Positions 37,583 to 47,099 of a stretch of 64,000 nt of DNA are shown in pieces. Source of the DNA: Verrucomicrobiales bacterium (GTDB lineage: Bacteria > Verrucomicrobiota > Verrucomicrobiia > Limisphaerales > J093). The notes below the pieces were generated by a model. The model had not been told where the DNA came from. It did no database searches and was given only the letters and a program-made list of their open reading frames with translations. The stretch spans positions 496,001 through 560,000 of the forward strand of contig JACKPW010000002.1 in NCBI GenBank assembly GCA_024233215.1, in the 5' to 3' direction. Position 1 is the first letter of the stretch. Each line of letters starts with the position of its first letter. The position numbers and the translations under genes are program-made.

Positions 37583-38830
37583 CTACTCCCCGGTCGTGCC
37601 GGCGGCCTCCTGCCGCAGGCGCTGGCGCTCGGCGGCCTTCGCGAAGGGGAAGTAAACAGCCATGGCGATGCCGATCGAGGCGACGCCCCACACCGCGGCT
37701 TTCCAGTCGCCACCGGTCACCAGGTAGTGGCCGATGATCGGCGGAGTTGTCCACGGGACGGGGACGAAGGGCCGTTGGATGATGCCCCAGGACATCAGCA
37801 GATAGGTGCCCGTCGTGAGGATCATGGCGTTGAGGATGTAGGGCACCATGAAGATCGGGTTCAGCACGATGGGGAAGCCGAAGAAGATCGGTTCGTTGAT
37901 CTGGAAAATCTGGGTGGGCAACGACAACCGGCTGACCTTGCGATAACCCGGTTCCTTCGAGTTGAGCATGATCAACGCCAGGGCAATCGTTGCCCCGGTG
38001 CCGCCCACGTTGACGAAGCTCGTGAAGAAACCGAGGGCGGTGATGTTGGGGAGCGGCTGGCCCGCGGCCATGGCCTCCGCATTCGCAGCGAGGTATTGGA
38101 GGAACACCGGCGCCACAATGGCATCCATGGCATTGTCCCCGTTGATGCCCACCGACCAAAGCATCGTGACCAGGAAGGCGTACACCAGAATGCCGGGCAG
38201 CGTGTCCAAGGCGAAGAGCAGGGGACTGAACACCGTCTGAACGACCTGGTTGATGTCCACTCCCAGTACGAACCGGATCATCCAGAAGACCACGATCAGG
38301 AAGAACATCGGGCTGAGGGAGAGGAACGAGTCATAGACCACCTTGGGCACGTTGGGCGGCAGCTTGATCACGACGTTCCAGTCGGTGAAGGACTTTTGCA
38401 CCCGCACCGTGATCAGGGCGATGAGGATCGCGGTGAACAGCCCCTGCGAACCGAGCCCGTCCATGTTGAGGGTCTGATCCTCCATGCGAATCTGGATCAT
38501 CAGAAAGACGAGCGTCGCCATCGAGGCGCTGACGATCCCCTCCTGCCCGAAGCGCTTCCCCAGATCATAGCCAATCGCGAAACAGACGAAGACCCCCAGC
38601 AAACCGAACGTCGCGGTGAACGGGATTTCCAGCAGCGGTTGGTAGGGGGCGATCCAGTCTTCCCAGCCGTTGATCGGAAGGGAAGAAACCACCAGGAACA
38701 GGCCGCCGATGATGGTCAGTGGCACCACCGCCACCATGCCGGCCCGAATGGCGGACATGTAGGTGTTCTCGCTCAGCACCGTCAGGGCCGGTACCAGGCG
38801 CCGGTTCAGAAAGCCCTTGTCCGAGTCCAT
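37583..38830 (-). CDS. PTS lactose/cellobiose-type EIIC permease
   Basis: A 415-aa polytopic membrane protein, the sugar-translocating component of a phosphotransferase system (cellobiose/chitobiose class). About ten hydrophobic helices; the family substrate loop WSVGINGDNAMDAI is near residue 223 and the QINEPIFFGFPIVLNP motif near residue 300. No EIIA, EIIB, HPr or EI gene is nearby, so it may work as an orphan porter. The ATG at 38830 follows the GNAT stop by 2 bp, so the two genes form an operon. Confidence 0.88.
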   Translation of the reverse strand: MDSDKGFLNRRLVPALTVLSENTYMSAIRAGMVAVVPLTIIGGLFLVVSSLPINGWEDWIAPYQPLLEIPFTATFGLLGVFVCFAIGYDLGKRFGQEGIVSASMATLVFLMIQIRMEDQTLNMDGLGSQGLFTAILIALITVRVQKSFTDWNVVIKLPPNVPKVVYDSFLSLSPMFFLIVVFWMIRFVLGVDINQVVQTVFSPLLFALDTLPGILVYAFLVTMLWSVGINGDNAMDAIVAPVFLQYLAANAEAMAAGQPLPNITALGFFTSFVNVGGTGATIALALIMLNSKEPGYRKVSRLSLPTQIFQINEPIFFGFPIVLNPIFMVPYILNAMILTTGTYLLMSWGIIQRPFVPVPWTTPPIIGHYLVTGGDWKAAVWGVASIGIAMAVYFPFAKAAERQRLRQEAAGTTGE

Positions 38831-38832
38831 GG

Positions 38833-39480
38833 CTATTCGTCCAATCGCCGGCCCATGTAGATGCAACCGTCCTCCGCGGTCCCAACCCGGATCAATTCCC
38901 GGAACCCCAACCGCTCGTAGAACCCGACCGCACGCAGGTTCCGAATGCTGACTCCCAAGTGGGCACCCGACGATCCCTTCTGCCGGAGGATGTCCATGAC
39001 CTGGTCCATCATCCGGCGTCCGAAGCCCCTCCCCTGGGCCCGCTGCAACAGGTCGATGTGCAAATGGGCGGGATACAACGCGTAAGGCTCCGGGCAGTAA
39101 TAGTCGGGATGGTGATACCAGGAATGGACCTCCTGGACGCGGGTCCACCCGGCAGGATCCCCCTGTGGGGCGGGGAACTTCGCGCACAAGCCAGGGCGCC
39201 ACTCGGCCTCGTAGCGCGCGTAAAAGCCCTTCGAGTCGAAAGCTCCCAGGGCATAGCCGCAAATCCCTTCCGCGTCCTCCAGGATCAGGCTCAACTCCGG
39301 TTCGTAGGCGAGGTACGGCCCCACGAAGATGCGGCCCAGTGCATCCGGGTCTTCGCGATAGAACGGTTCACCGTCGGCGCCATGATCCCCGGTCTTCAGG
39401 CAGACATGGTAGGCGCCCGCCTCGTCTCCCGGCCGGGCGGGACGAATCGTGCAGGGCTGCGGCGTGTCCTGGCTTCGCAT
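38833..39480 (-). CDS. GNAT family N-acetyltransferase
   Basis: A 215-aa acetyl-CoA-dependent acyltransferase. The acetyl-CoA-binding region is QRAQGRGFGRRMMDQVMDIL (about residues 145-164) and the end is SIRNLRAVGFYERLGFREL. The central part with WYHHPDYYCPEPYALYPAHLHIDLL resembles the histone-acetyltransferase-like domain found near hexosaminidases. It is placed upstream of and nearly abutting the PTS EIIC gene, which suggests acetylation of an imported amino sugar (inference). The ATG at 39480 was chosen because it precedes the TIRPARPGDEAGA start of the fold. Confidence 0.85.
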   Translation of the reverse strand: MRSQDTPQPCTIRPARPGDEAGAYHVCLKTGDHGADGEPFYREDPDALGRIFVGPYLAYEPELSLILEDAEGICGYALGAFDSKGFYARYEAEWRPGLCAKFPAPQGDPAGWTRVQEVHSWYHHPDYYCPEPYALYPAHLHIDLLQRAQGRGFGRRMMDQVMDILRQKGSSGAHLGVSIRNLRAVGFYERLGFRELIRVGTAEDGCIYMGRRLDE

Positions 39481-39773
39481 TTCGGGCTTGGTGGGACATT
39501 CGCCCCGGGAGCGCAAGCACAAAGTCGGCCGCCCACGATTGCCGGCCAACAACTTGCGCGCACGCAGGTAGCAGTCGTGACGCTTGAACCGAGAAACCGC
39601 CGCTGGCTGGCGTAGCCGCCGACGTGAGTCGGCGCAAGTCTCCTCCCCAACTTGGCCGACGGTGGCCGCGCTTGAGGCAAGCCACGCTGCTGACGGCGCT
39701 GCCCGGCACCAATTCCACCCAATATGCCGATATCAAGATCCGCCCCTTTTCCGGGATTTGAGAATACCTGTCT

Positions 39774-41447
39774 TCATAGGGTCAACTCCCCGCCGAGCAT
39801 CTTTGCCTCCTTCAGGTCGATTCGGGCTTTGTGGCCGTGTTTGGCAAGCAGATGCAGCAAGTTCGCGCCGTTCAGCAGCACCAGCGGCTTTCCCTTGGCA
39901 AACTCGTAGGCCTCAGGGCCGTAATCCGACGTGGTCACGAGGATTCCCTTGCTGGCTCCCTCAGCCATCACCGTGCCGTACAAGTCTCTCACAAAGGAGA
40001 GGCCAACCGTGTTCGTGTAGCGCTTGGCTTGGATGACGGTCTTTCCGCCACGAATCGGGTCGGGATCGAACGCCACAGCATCGACTCCGCCGTCCCGGCT
40101 TGCCTGGGTCACCTTGACCTCGCCTCCCGCCAGGCTGAACTCCTTCGCGAAGACTTCCCTGATCAAGTGTTCAAAATCCTCCCAGTCCATCGCTGCCAGG
40201 TTAAAACCCTCATCGAGTTGACCGGCCACCTCCTGCGAGGCAACGAAGCGTTTGTCTTCCCGACTGATGCTCAAAACCGGCGCCACCGGGGCAAGCCTGT
40301 GCAGTTTTGAGCTGCCAACACCTTTCAGGTCTTTGAAGCATGCCTTGGCATCAACGTGCGCCAGATCCCTTTGCTCGAAGTCGGCCCTGTTCGCATGCAC
40401 CGAGAGGATGCACGCCTTTGCAAGCTTGCCTGTCGCCTCGTCGATGCTCTCAACCCAGCCGTTGAAGACCACCGCCTCAAGCGCGTTTACCCGATCTGCC
40501 TCGAACAGCTCATGCACCGTTCGCAGGCAGATTTGATACACCAGATCATCGTACAGGCTGTTGGACTCCCGTTCGGAGATGAAGGACTCCACAAACTCAT
40601 CCCTCGACTTCACGTACTTGACCTCCTTCACTCTCGGCAGGCTGCCAGGCGCCGGCAGAGCATAATCCACGACGAGGATCTTGGTTTCCGGGTTGAACTC
40701 GATCTCAAAGTCCTGCGGAAACGAATCCGGATAATCCGACCGTGACAGTACCAGGTCGCAGTAGTCCTTGATGGCTTCCGGTTCAAGAGCTTCGTACTCC
40801 GCCCTGCGTTTGTCGACCGCTTCGTTGTCGCGTTGCTGTCGGGCTTCAAACTCCTCTCGTTCTCGCGTCCACCGCTCGAATTGAGCCAGGTAGCCCGCGT
40901 GCTACTCTTCGTTTTCGGCTTGAGTGGCCTCGACTGCCGCCTGCCACGTACTGCAGTCGCTCTCGTACAACCGGAGGCAGCTTTCCACCTTCGCCTGCTT
41001 CTTGGATTTGATGAGCTTGTCCGCGAAGGTGAGCACCGGCTGGTACCTGGGAGCCTCGGGGTTGGGCTCCTCAGGAAAGGCGGGATACTGTGGTGCCTGC
41101 GGCTGGGGCTTGGGAAAGGGCTCGGCACTCTTCAGGCATTCCCACTCTATGGCGTCATCGACCTCCAGAGTGGCCTCCAATGTACGGCGGACTTCGTCAA
41201 TTGCCGCCTTCGCCTCGAGACTGCGCGTTTCTGCCTCTTCCTGTCTCGCTCGAAGGCGGGCTACGGTTGACAATCGCTGCTCGGCGGCGGCGGTTCTTTT
41301 CCGCTCCCGAGCAAGCTTCTCCTGATACTGCCATTCCCAGGTGAACTCCTGAGCCCTCGCCTTTGCGTCCACGATGGCTCTGTCGTTGCCGGTAATGATC
41401 CGCTGTTTGCCCAAGCCAGGGTGCGTCACTCTTGCCTGCCATCTCAT
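39774..41447 (-). pseudogene. Mrr-like restriction endonuclease gene interrupted by one in-frame amber codon
   Basis: Read from the ATG at 41447, codons 1-181 encode a helical, Glu/Arg/Gln-rich N-terminal region (EKLARERKRTAAAEQRL and a proline-rich linker). A TAG follows at 40904-40902. The same frame stays open beyond it for 376 codons, through AGYLAQFERWTREREEFEARQ to the nuclease domain and the stop at 39774. The Mrr-type catalytic core is clear near the end: DWEDFEHLIREVF, TQASRDGGVDAVAFDP, VIQAKRY, GASKGILVTTSDYG. This family cleaves modified DNA or broken ends. A downstream GTG at 40670 could give a shorter protein with the nuclease domain alone. A single wrong base or a recent nonsense mutation explains the break. 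Confidence 0.8.
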
Positions 41448-41760
41448 TGCTGATTCCTCACATGGACGGATAGAACTACGCCGCCTCGCCGGAGTCTATT
41501 CTGCGTCCCGCCCAACGTGCAGACTGATCTCCAGGCACCGGTCGCTGCCGTATAGTGTGCACAAGGCGAGTGGTAATGACGAGCATCCAGTGCGCGTCGG
41601 CAGCGGGTGGGGATGCCCTCGCAACGTCAAGGTTGACTGCCATCCCGTCGCGGTGATCGGTCAAGGTGTCGTCAAGGGGACGTTTCTCACTTTTGACACT
41701 TCTGGTTCCCACACGCCACGTCTGAGACGTTTGCGCGGCTTCCATGCGCAGACAGCTCCG
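41448..41760. other. Intergenic DNA without recognised genes
   Basis: Separates the nuclease gene from the DUF5615 gene. I see no motif, repeat or ORF worth naming here. Confidence 0.5.
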
Positions 41761-42078
41761 TTAATCCCAGTCCAATTCGCGATACTCGCCGGGTCGCATT
41801 ACGCTGACGGCAGTGGCCACTTTGTTCTGATGCCTCTGAATCTCCGGCCAGTTTGTAGTGGGCAGCACCAGGATGGCCAATTGTCTGCCAGCGAGATTCC
41901 GTTGATATCGGAGGTTCTTGTCGGTGGTCACAAGGATGTCGAAACGTCCCTCCGCCACGCCCAGCAGGTCGCCGTTCTCCAACGTTGACCACCCCAACTC
42001 GAACGCCGTGGCGACTTTGTGTGGCGCAAGTGTCTTGCGCAACGGCGCAGGCGTGCCCTGATCAAAGAGAATTCGCAT
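41761..42078 (-). CDS. DUF5615 family PIN-like protein (putative toxin)
   Basis: A 105-aa protein starting MRILFDQGTPAPLRKTLAPH, the usual beginning of DUF5615, whose fold resembles PIN nucleases. The internal part FDILVTTDKNLRYQRNLAGRQLAILVLP contains the conserved Asp and Lys/Arg residues. It lies 13 bp downstream of a DUF433 gene on the same strand; such DUF433/DUF5615 pairs are regarded as toxin-antitoxin-like modules. Confidence 0.85.
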   Translation of the reverse strand: MRILFDQGTPAPLRKTLAPHKVATAFELGWSTLENGDLLGVAEGRFDILVTTDKNLRYQRNLAGRQLAILVLPTTNWPEIQRHQNKVATAVSVMRPGEYRELDWD

Positions 42079-42091
42079 ACCGACGTTGAGT

Positions 42092-42316
42092 TCAGGTCGC
42101 CGCTACCGACAAGGACGCCTCCGCAAACCTCAGCACCGTCAGGGCCTGCTCACGGGTTACTCCCGGGAACCACTCCACGAAATCCTCAACGCTCGCGCCG
42201 CCTTCCAGGTTCTCGAAGAGCGCGCGCACCGGAACCCGGGTGTCCTTGAACACCCAAGCTCCGCTCACCCGGCCGGGCACTCGCTCCACGGCGGGACATT
42301 GGGACCAGTCCAACAT
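42092..42316 (-). CDS. DUF433 family protein (putative antitoxin)
   Basis: A 74-aa protein. RVSGAWVFKDTRVPVRALFENLEGGASVEDFVEWFPGVTREQ (residues 15-56) is a typical DUF433 domain with helix-turn-helix character. It is the upstream partner of the DUF5615 gene. Confidence 0.87.
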   Translation of the reverse strand: MLDWSQCPAVERVPGRVSGAWVFKDTRVPVRALFENLEGGASVEDFVEWFPGVTREQALTVLRFAEASLSVAAT

Positions 42317-42360
42317 GTCGGCAGTCTACGATTCGCCAGCCCGAGTTGCCAGACGCGCTT

Positions 42361-42762
42361 TCATGCCAGCAACGTCTTGAATCCGGCCTGCTCGGAGTGG
42401 CGGTCGGCCGTGAGCGCCTCGGTCACTCCGAGCTCCGTCATCACGACGAAGGAAGTGCAATCTGTTAGCGGCCATTCCTTGTCGGGCCTTTCCAGATAGA
42501 GAGCTCGGCCACGACGAAGGAGGCCTGCGTCGGCCCGGACGAGGGTGAACGCCGGGTCCTGTTCGACCACGCTCCACAGCACAAGCACCTCTGATCGGTG
42601 TAGTGGTTTGCACAAGGCGTCGGCCAGTTCGACGAGCACGAACTCGGTGGTGACCAAGGACAACCCCGGCGTTCTGGAAGCCACCAGTGCTCGCTGATGT
42701 GCTCCGTCCCGTTCGTTCAACAACGCGAGGAAGTAGAACGTGTCGGCGAAGACCGGCCTCAT
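42361..42762 (-). CDS. PIN domain ribonuclease toxin (VapC-like)
   Basis: A 133-aa protein. PIN acidic residues are visible: D7 in VFADTFYFLALLNERD, E44 in LVTTEFVLVELAD, and D100 in PLTDCTSFVVMTELG, with the later D118 in LTADRHSEQAGF. VapC toxins cleave tRNA or rRNA. Its ATG overlaps the upstream antitoxin stop by four bases (ATGA). Confidence 0.88.
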   Translation of the reverse strand: MRPVFADTFYFLALLNERDGAHQRALVASRTPGLSLVTTEFVLVELADALCKPLHRSEVLVLWSVVEQDPAFTLVRADAGLLRRGRALYLERPDKEWPLTDCTSFVVMTELGVTEALTADRHSEQAGFKTLLA

Positions 42763-42986
42763 GGTTTGCGCGGGTGTCCCTTGGTGTAGTGGGCGTGGTT
42801 GAGGGCAAAGTCCTCAGGCCAGTCCGGCCGCGGTTTCGCCAGCTTCAGGATGGCCTGGAGGAAAGGGGGATCATCGCCGGCAACGGCGATTGGGATCACC
42901 TCCACTTCCGCCCCCTCCGGAAGCCTTGCCTCTGGCGGCAGGACAACCACGCCGTTCTTGACTGTGCCCTTGTAGCTCATGTCCAT
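42759..42986 (-). CDS. Antitoxin of the PIN toxin, AbrB/DUF104-like
   Basis: A 75-aa protein with MSYKGTVKNGVVVLPPEARLPEGAEVEVIPI (about residues 3-33), a beta-rich DNA-binding type fold used by antitoxins next to PIN toxins. The C-terminal part, rich in Asp/Pro and ending YTKGHPRKP, would contact the toxin. The open frame extends to 43031, but ATG 42986 or 42980 is more natural. Confidence 0.82.
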   Translation of the reverse strand: MDMSYKGTVKNGVVVLPPEARLPEGAEVEVIPIAVAGDDPPFLQAILKLAKPRPDWPEDFALNHAHYTKGHPRKP

Positions 42987-43037
42987 TGAATACTGCCAAG
43001 CCGTGGCTTGAGCAAGCCGTGCAGCCCGCATTCTTGT

Positions 43038-45206
43038 TCACGGCAACTTAACTTTCTCCCGCAGGTTCCAGGCGGTGAAGGCCAGTTTGTCGGCGGCTTC
43101 CTCGATCTGTTTGGTCGTAGGCTTGCCGGCGCCGTGGCCGGCCTTGGTCTCGATCCGGATCAACACCGGATGAGTCCCCCGATTGTACTCCTGCAGGCGC
43201 GCCGCGAACTTGAAGCTGTGCGCCGGCACCACGCGGTCGTCGTGATCCGCCGTCGTGATCAGGGTGGCCGGGTATTCCACGCCCCGACGGAGGTTGTGAT
43301 AGGGCGAATAGGCCTGCAGTGCGGGGAAATCCTCCGCGTTGTCGGGCGAGCCGTAATCGGATGTCCAGGCCCAGCCGATGGTGAACTTGTGGAACCGCAG
43401 CATGTCCATCACGCCGACCGCCGGCAGGCAGACGCCGTACAGGTCTGGTCGCTGGGTCATGCAGGCGCCGACCAACAGTCCGCCGTTGCTGCCACCGGCG
43501 ATCGCCAGTTTGTCAGACCGGGTGTAGCCATTTGCGATCAGCCATTCCGCCGCCGCGATGAAGTCGTCGAAGACGTTCTGCTTTCGCTCCTTCGTGCCGG
43601 CCTGATGCCATTCCTCACCGTATTCGCCGCCGCCGCGCAGGTTGGGTTGGGCATAGACCCCGCCCATCTCCATCCAGACGAGGTTCGCCACGGAAAAACG
43701 CGGGGTGAGGCTGATGTTGAAGCCACCATAGGCGTACAGCAGCGTGGGCACATGGCCGTCAATCTTCAGGTCGCGTCGATGCGTGATGAACATCGGCACG
43801 CGGGTGCCGTCCTTGCTCTGGTAGAAGATCTGTTTCGTGACGTAGTTGTCAGGGTTGAAGGCGAGCTTTGGCGCCCGGAACACCGTGGTTTCGCCGCTCT
43901 TCAGGTCGTGCCGGTAGACTGCTCCCGGCAGGTTGAAGCTGGTGAAGCTGAAGAACGTTTCGGTGTCGCCGCGTTTCCCGCCGAAACCACCCGCCGACCC
44001 GATCCCGGGCAGGTCGATCTGCCCCGCCGCCGAGCCGTCGAGGGCGAAGAGCCGGACCTGCGATTGGGCGTCCTTGAGATACTCGACCAAGAACTGGTTG
44101 TTCAGCACGTTCACGCCCTGGATGGTCTCGGGCGCCTCCGCGATGAGTTCCCTCCAATTCGCCCGTTCGGGCTTCCGGGTGTCGATGGCGATCACCCGGC
44201 CGCGGGGCGCGTCGAGGTCGGTGTGGAACCAGAAGACCGGGCCGTCGTTGTCGATGAAGCTGTAGGCCGCGTCGAAGTCGTTCAACAACTCCACCACCGG
44301 AGCCTCGGGTTGCTGGAGGTCCTGGTAGAACACCCGGTTCTTGGGATCGGTTCCCTTCCAGATGCTGATGATCAGGTAGCGCCCATCGTCGGTGACGTCG
44401 CCGCCGAAACCCCATTCCTTCTGGTCGGGCCGATCATAGACCAGGCGGTCCTCCGACTGCGGCGTGCCGAGGCGGTGGTAGCAGAGCTTCTGAAAGTAGT
44501 TCACGCCGGTGAGTGCGGCGCCTTCCTTCGGCTCGTCGTAACGGCTGTAGAAGAAGCCCTTGCCGTCCCTGGTCCAGGAGGCGCCGGAGAACTTCACCCA
44601 ACGCAGGTGATCCTCCAGGTCCTTCCCGGTGTCGACGCTGCGAACGTGCCACTCCTGCCAGTCTGATCCGGAGGCGGACGTGCCGTAGGCGAGGTGCCGG
44701 CCATCGGGACTGACGGCGGTGCTGGTCAACGCCACGGTCCCGTCCTCGGCGAGCACGTTGGGATCGAGGAGCAGGCGCGGTTCGGCGTCCAGCGAGGCGA
44801 GCGTGTAGAGGACGCTCTGGTTCTGCAGTCCGTCGTTTTTGAAAAAGAAGTAGCGACCGCCCTCCTTCCAGGGGATGCCGTAGCGTTCGAAGTTCCAGAG
44901 CGTGGTCAGGCGCGCCTTGATGCGGTCGCGGTAGGGAATGCGATTCAGGTACGCGAAGGTCACCTCGTTTTCCGCGGTGACCCAGGCTTCGGTGGAGGGT
45001 GAGTTGTCGTCCTCGAGCCAGCGGTAGGGATCGTTGATCACCTGGCCGTGAAGCACGTCGACGACATTGGTCTGGGCGGTGACGGGATAAGCCGAGGTGG
45101 CCAGCTGACGACCGGACACGCAGCCGGTGGCGAGCAGGGTGAGGGTGAGGAACGTCGCCATTGAGACGGCGAACCGCGGCAGGCCGGGGGGCTTGGGGGA
45201 CTTCAT
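43038..45206 (-). CDS. Prolyl oligopeptidase (S9A) with lipoprotein-type signal
   Basis: A 722-aa serine peptidase that cuts after proline in short peptides. The N-terminus has a hydrophobic stretch ending in LLATGC, a lipobox-like end, so a periplasmic or outer-membrane lipoprotein is expected. Family features: DPYRWLEDD near residue 60, the propeller (about 100-420), then the hydrolase with GGSNGGLLVGA (catalytic Ser), TADHDDRVVPAHSFKF (Asp) and TKAGHGAGK (His). The open frame runs further upstream; an ATG at 45215 is an alternative start. Confidence 0.92.
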   Translation of the reverse strand: MKSPKPPGLPRFAVSMATFLTLTLLATGCVSGRQLATSAYPVTAQTNVVDVLHGQVINDPYRWLEDDNSPSTEAWVTAENEVTFAYLNRIPYRDRIKARLTTLWNFERYGIPWKEGGRYFFFKNDGLQNQSVLYTLASLDAEPRLLLDPNVLAEDGTVALTSTAVSPDGRHLAYGTSASGSDWQEWHVRSVDTGKDLEDHLRWVKFSGASWTRDGKGFFYSRYDEPKEGAALTGVNYFQKLCYHRLGTPQSEDRLVYDRPDQKEWGFGGDVTDDGRYLIISIWKGTDPKNRVFYQDLQQPEAPVVELLNDFDAAYSFIDNDGPVFWFHTDLDAPRGRVIAIDTRKPERANWRELIAEAPETIQGVNVLNNQFLVEYLKDAQSQVRLFALDGSAAGQIDLPGIGSAGGFGGKRGDTETFFSFTSFNLPGAVYRHDLKSGETTVFRAPKLAFNPDNYVTKQIFYQSKDGTRVPMFITHRRDLKIDGHVPTLLYAYGGFNISLTPRFSVANLVWMEMGGVYAQPNLRGGGEYGEEWHQAGTKERKQNVFDDFIAAAEWLIANGYTRSDKLAIAGGSNGGLLVGACMTQRPDLYGVCLPAVGVMDMLRFHKFTIGWAWTSDYGSPDNAEDFPALQAYSPYHNLRRGVEYPATLITTADHDDRVVPAHSFKFAARLQEYNRGTHPVLIRIETKAGHGAGKPTTKQIEEAADKLAFTAWNLREKVKLP

Positions 45207-45282
45207 AGGTAGCATCAAGTTATGTCGGCAGAGTGCCGTCTGCGGCGGGGGGATGCCAACGGAAAAACCACTTCGAGGCACC

Positions 45283-45924
45283 TCACTTGCCGAGTGACTC
45301 CACCGCTCCCTTCACCCCCTCGATAAGCATCTGAACGCCGATGACGCCGAGGATCAGGCCCATGATTCGGGTCACGACACTGAGGCCCGATTGCCCGAGG
45401 TAGCGCACGAGGCGTTCCCCGTAGATGAAGGCGAGATAGGTGATGCCGCAGAGCACCGCGAATGCTCCCACGGTGATCGCCATTTCGAGCAGGCCGCCCT
45501 CGGAGGCGAAGCTCATGGCGGTGGCGATGGTGCCGGGACCGGCGAGGATGGGGATGGCAAGCGGCGTGACCGCCACGCTCAGGGCGGCTTCCAGATCCTG
45601 CCCGTCCTCGCCACTCTGGTGGGCGTGCACCGGGGAGGCACTCCCGTGCATCATTTGATAACCGATGATGGCGACGAGGACACCCCCCATGATTCGGAAG
45701 GCAGGCAGGGTGATCCCGAACAGGCTGAAGATGAGCCTGCCCATGAGGGTGAAGATGAGGATCAGCACGAAGGCCGTGAGCACCGACTTGCGGGCGACCT
45801 TCTTGCGGACCTCGACCGAATCATCGGAGGTCAACCCGAGGAAGATCGGCGTGTTGGCAATCGGATTCATGATGGCGAAGAAGCCCATGAACACGGAGAG
45901 GACATGTCCGAGCAACGGATTCAT
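45283..45924 (-). CDS. MarC family integral membrane protein
   Basis: A 213-aa protein with six hydrophobic segments. The N-terminal FFAIMNPIANTPIFLGLT and the second-half repeat AVTPLAIPILAGPGTIATAM are the internal duplication typical of the MarC/UPF0056 family. Once linked to antibiotic resistance, its physiological role is unknown. It lies 33 bp downstream of ald on the same strand and 76 bp upstream of the peptidase gene. Confidence 0.92.
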   Translation of the reverse strand: MNPLLGHVLSVFMGFFAIMNPIANTPIFLGLTSDDSVEVRKKVARKSVLTAFVLILIFTLMGRLIFSLFGITLPAFRIMGGVLVAIIGYQMMHGSASPVHAHQSGEDGQDLEAALSVAVTPLAIPILAGPGTIATAMSFASEGGLLEMAITVGAFAVLCGITYLAFIYGERLVRYLGQSGLSVVTRIMGLILGVIGVQMLIEGVKGAVESLGK

Positions 45925-45957
45925 GCGGCGTTGCTATATCAAATCCGAGGCGTGTGT

Positions 45958-47058
45958 TCAAACCGGGCAGGGCGCCACGGGCAGGTCGTGGGCGGCGGCC
46001 ACGGCCGGCTGGGTGAGCCTGCCGTCCATGACATTGATACCGCCCCGCAGGGCGGGTTGTTGGCGGCAGGCTTCCGCGAGGCCGTGGTCGGCAATGAGTT
46101 CCACGTAGCGATAGGTGGTGTTTGCCAGGGCCTGGGTGGCCGTGCGGGCGTAGGCACCGGGCATGTTGGCGACGCAGTAGTGCATCACGCCTTCGGCCTC
46201 GAACACGGGATCGTCGTGGGTGGTGGCGCGGGAGGTCTCGGCGCAGCCGCCCTGATCGATGGCGATATCCACGAACACGCTGCCCGGCCGCATTGCCTTC
46301 AGCATGTCGCGTCGGATCAGGCGGGGCGCCCGGGCGCCCGGCAGCAGTACCGCGCCGATCAGGAGGTCGGTGCGCGGCAGGAGATCCATCAGGTGGGATT
46401 CATCGGAGTACAGCGTGTGGGCGGTATGGAGGGTGATGTCGAGGAAGCGCATCCGTTCCACGTCCACTTCGAGAATCGTCACATCCGCCCCGAGGCCGGT
46501 GGCCATGCGGGCGGCGTTGATGCCGGAAGTGCCACCGCCGAGCACGAGCACCTTGCCGGGCAACACGCCCGGCACTCCCCCCAGGAGCACGCCGCTGCCG
46601 CCGGAATGCCGGGCCAGGAAGAACCCGCCGACAATGATGCTCATCCGTCCGGCGATTTCGCTCATGGGTTCCAGCAGGGGAAGTCGCCCGCCCACCTCGA
46701 TGGTCTCATAAGCGACCGCGGTGACGCCGGATTTCATGAGTGCCTCGGTCAGTTCGCGGCCGGCGGCGAGATGCAGGTAAGTGAAGAGAATCTGGCCGGG
46801 GCGCAGCATCGGGTATTCGGAGGGCTGCGGTTCCTTGACCTTGACGATGAGGTTCGCCTGCTCAAAGACGGGTGCCGGTTCGGCCACCAGCGTGGCGCCG
46901 GCGTGTTCGTATTCGGCGTCGAGAAACCCGGCATCGGCCCCGGCCCCCTTTTCGACGAGCACCTGATGGCCGCGGCGAATGAGTTGGTAGGCGGCGGAAG
47001 GCAGGAGGGCCACCCGATGTTCCTGCCGTTTCACTTCCCTGGGGATTCCAATGATCAT
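45958..47058 (-). CDS. ald: Alanine dehydrogenase
   Basis: NAD-dependent conversion of L-alanine to pyruvate and ammonia (reversible). The protein has 366 aa, full length. N-terminal MIIGIPREVKRQEHRVAL and VEKGAGADAGFLDAEY (residues about 36-51) are diagnostic; the catalytic region includes VKVKEPQPSEY and FTYLHLAAGRELTEAL. The nucleotide-binding motif VLGGGTSGINAARMATGLGA lies near residue 167, and the late motif HYCVANMPGAYARTATQALAN near residue 295. The ATG at 47058 gives the canonical start. Confidence 0.96.
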   Translation of the reverse strand: MIIGIPREVKRQEHRVALLPSAAYQLIRRGHQVLVEKGAGADAGFLDAEYEHAGATLVAEPAPVFEQANLIVKVKEPQPSEYPMLRPGQILFTYLHLAAGRELTEALMKSGVTAVAYETIEVGGRLPLLEPMSEIAGRMSIIVGGFFLARHSGGSGVLLGGVPGVLPGKVLVLGGGTSGINAARMATGLGADVTILEVDVERMRFLDITLHTAHTLYSDESHLMDLLPRTDLLIGAVLLPGARAPRLIRRDMLKAMRPGSVFVDIAIDQGGCAETSRATTHDDPVFEAEGVMHYCVANMPGAYARTATQALANTTYRYVELIADHGLAEACRQQPALRGGINVMDGRLTQPAVAAAHDLPVAPCPV

Positions 47059-47099
47059 GCCGGTAATGTGCCTCCCGTGAGGCCAAAGGCAATGTCCGG

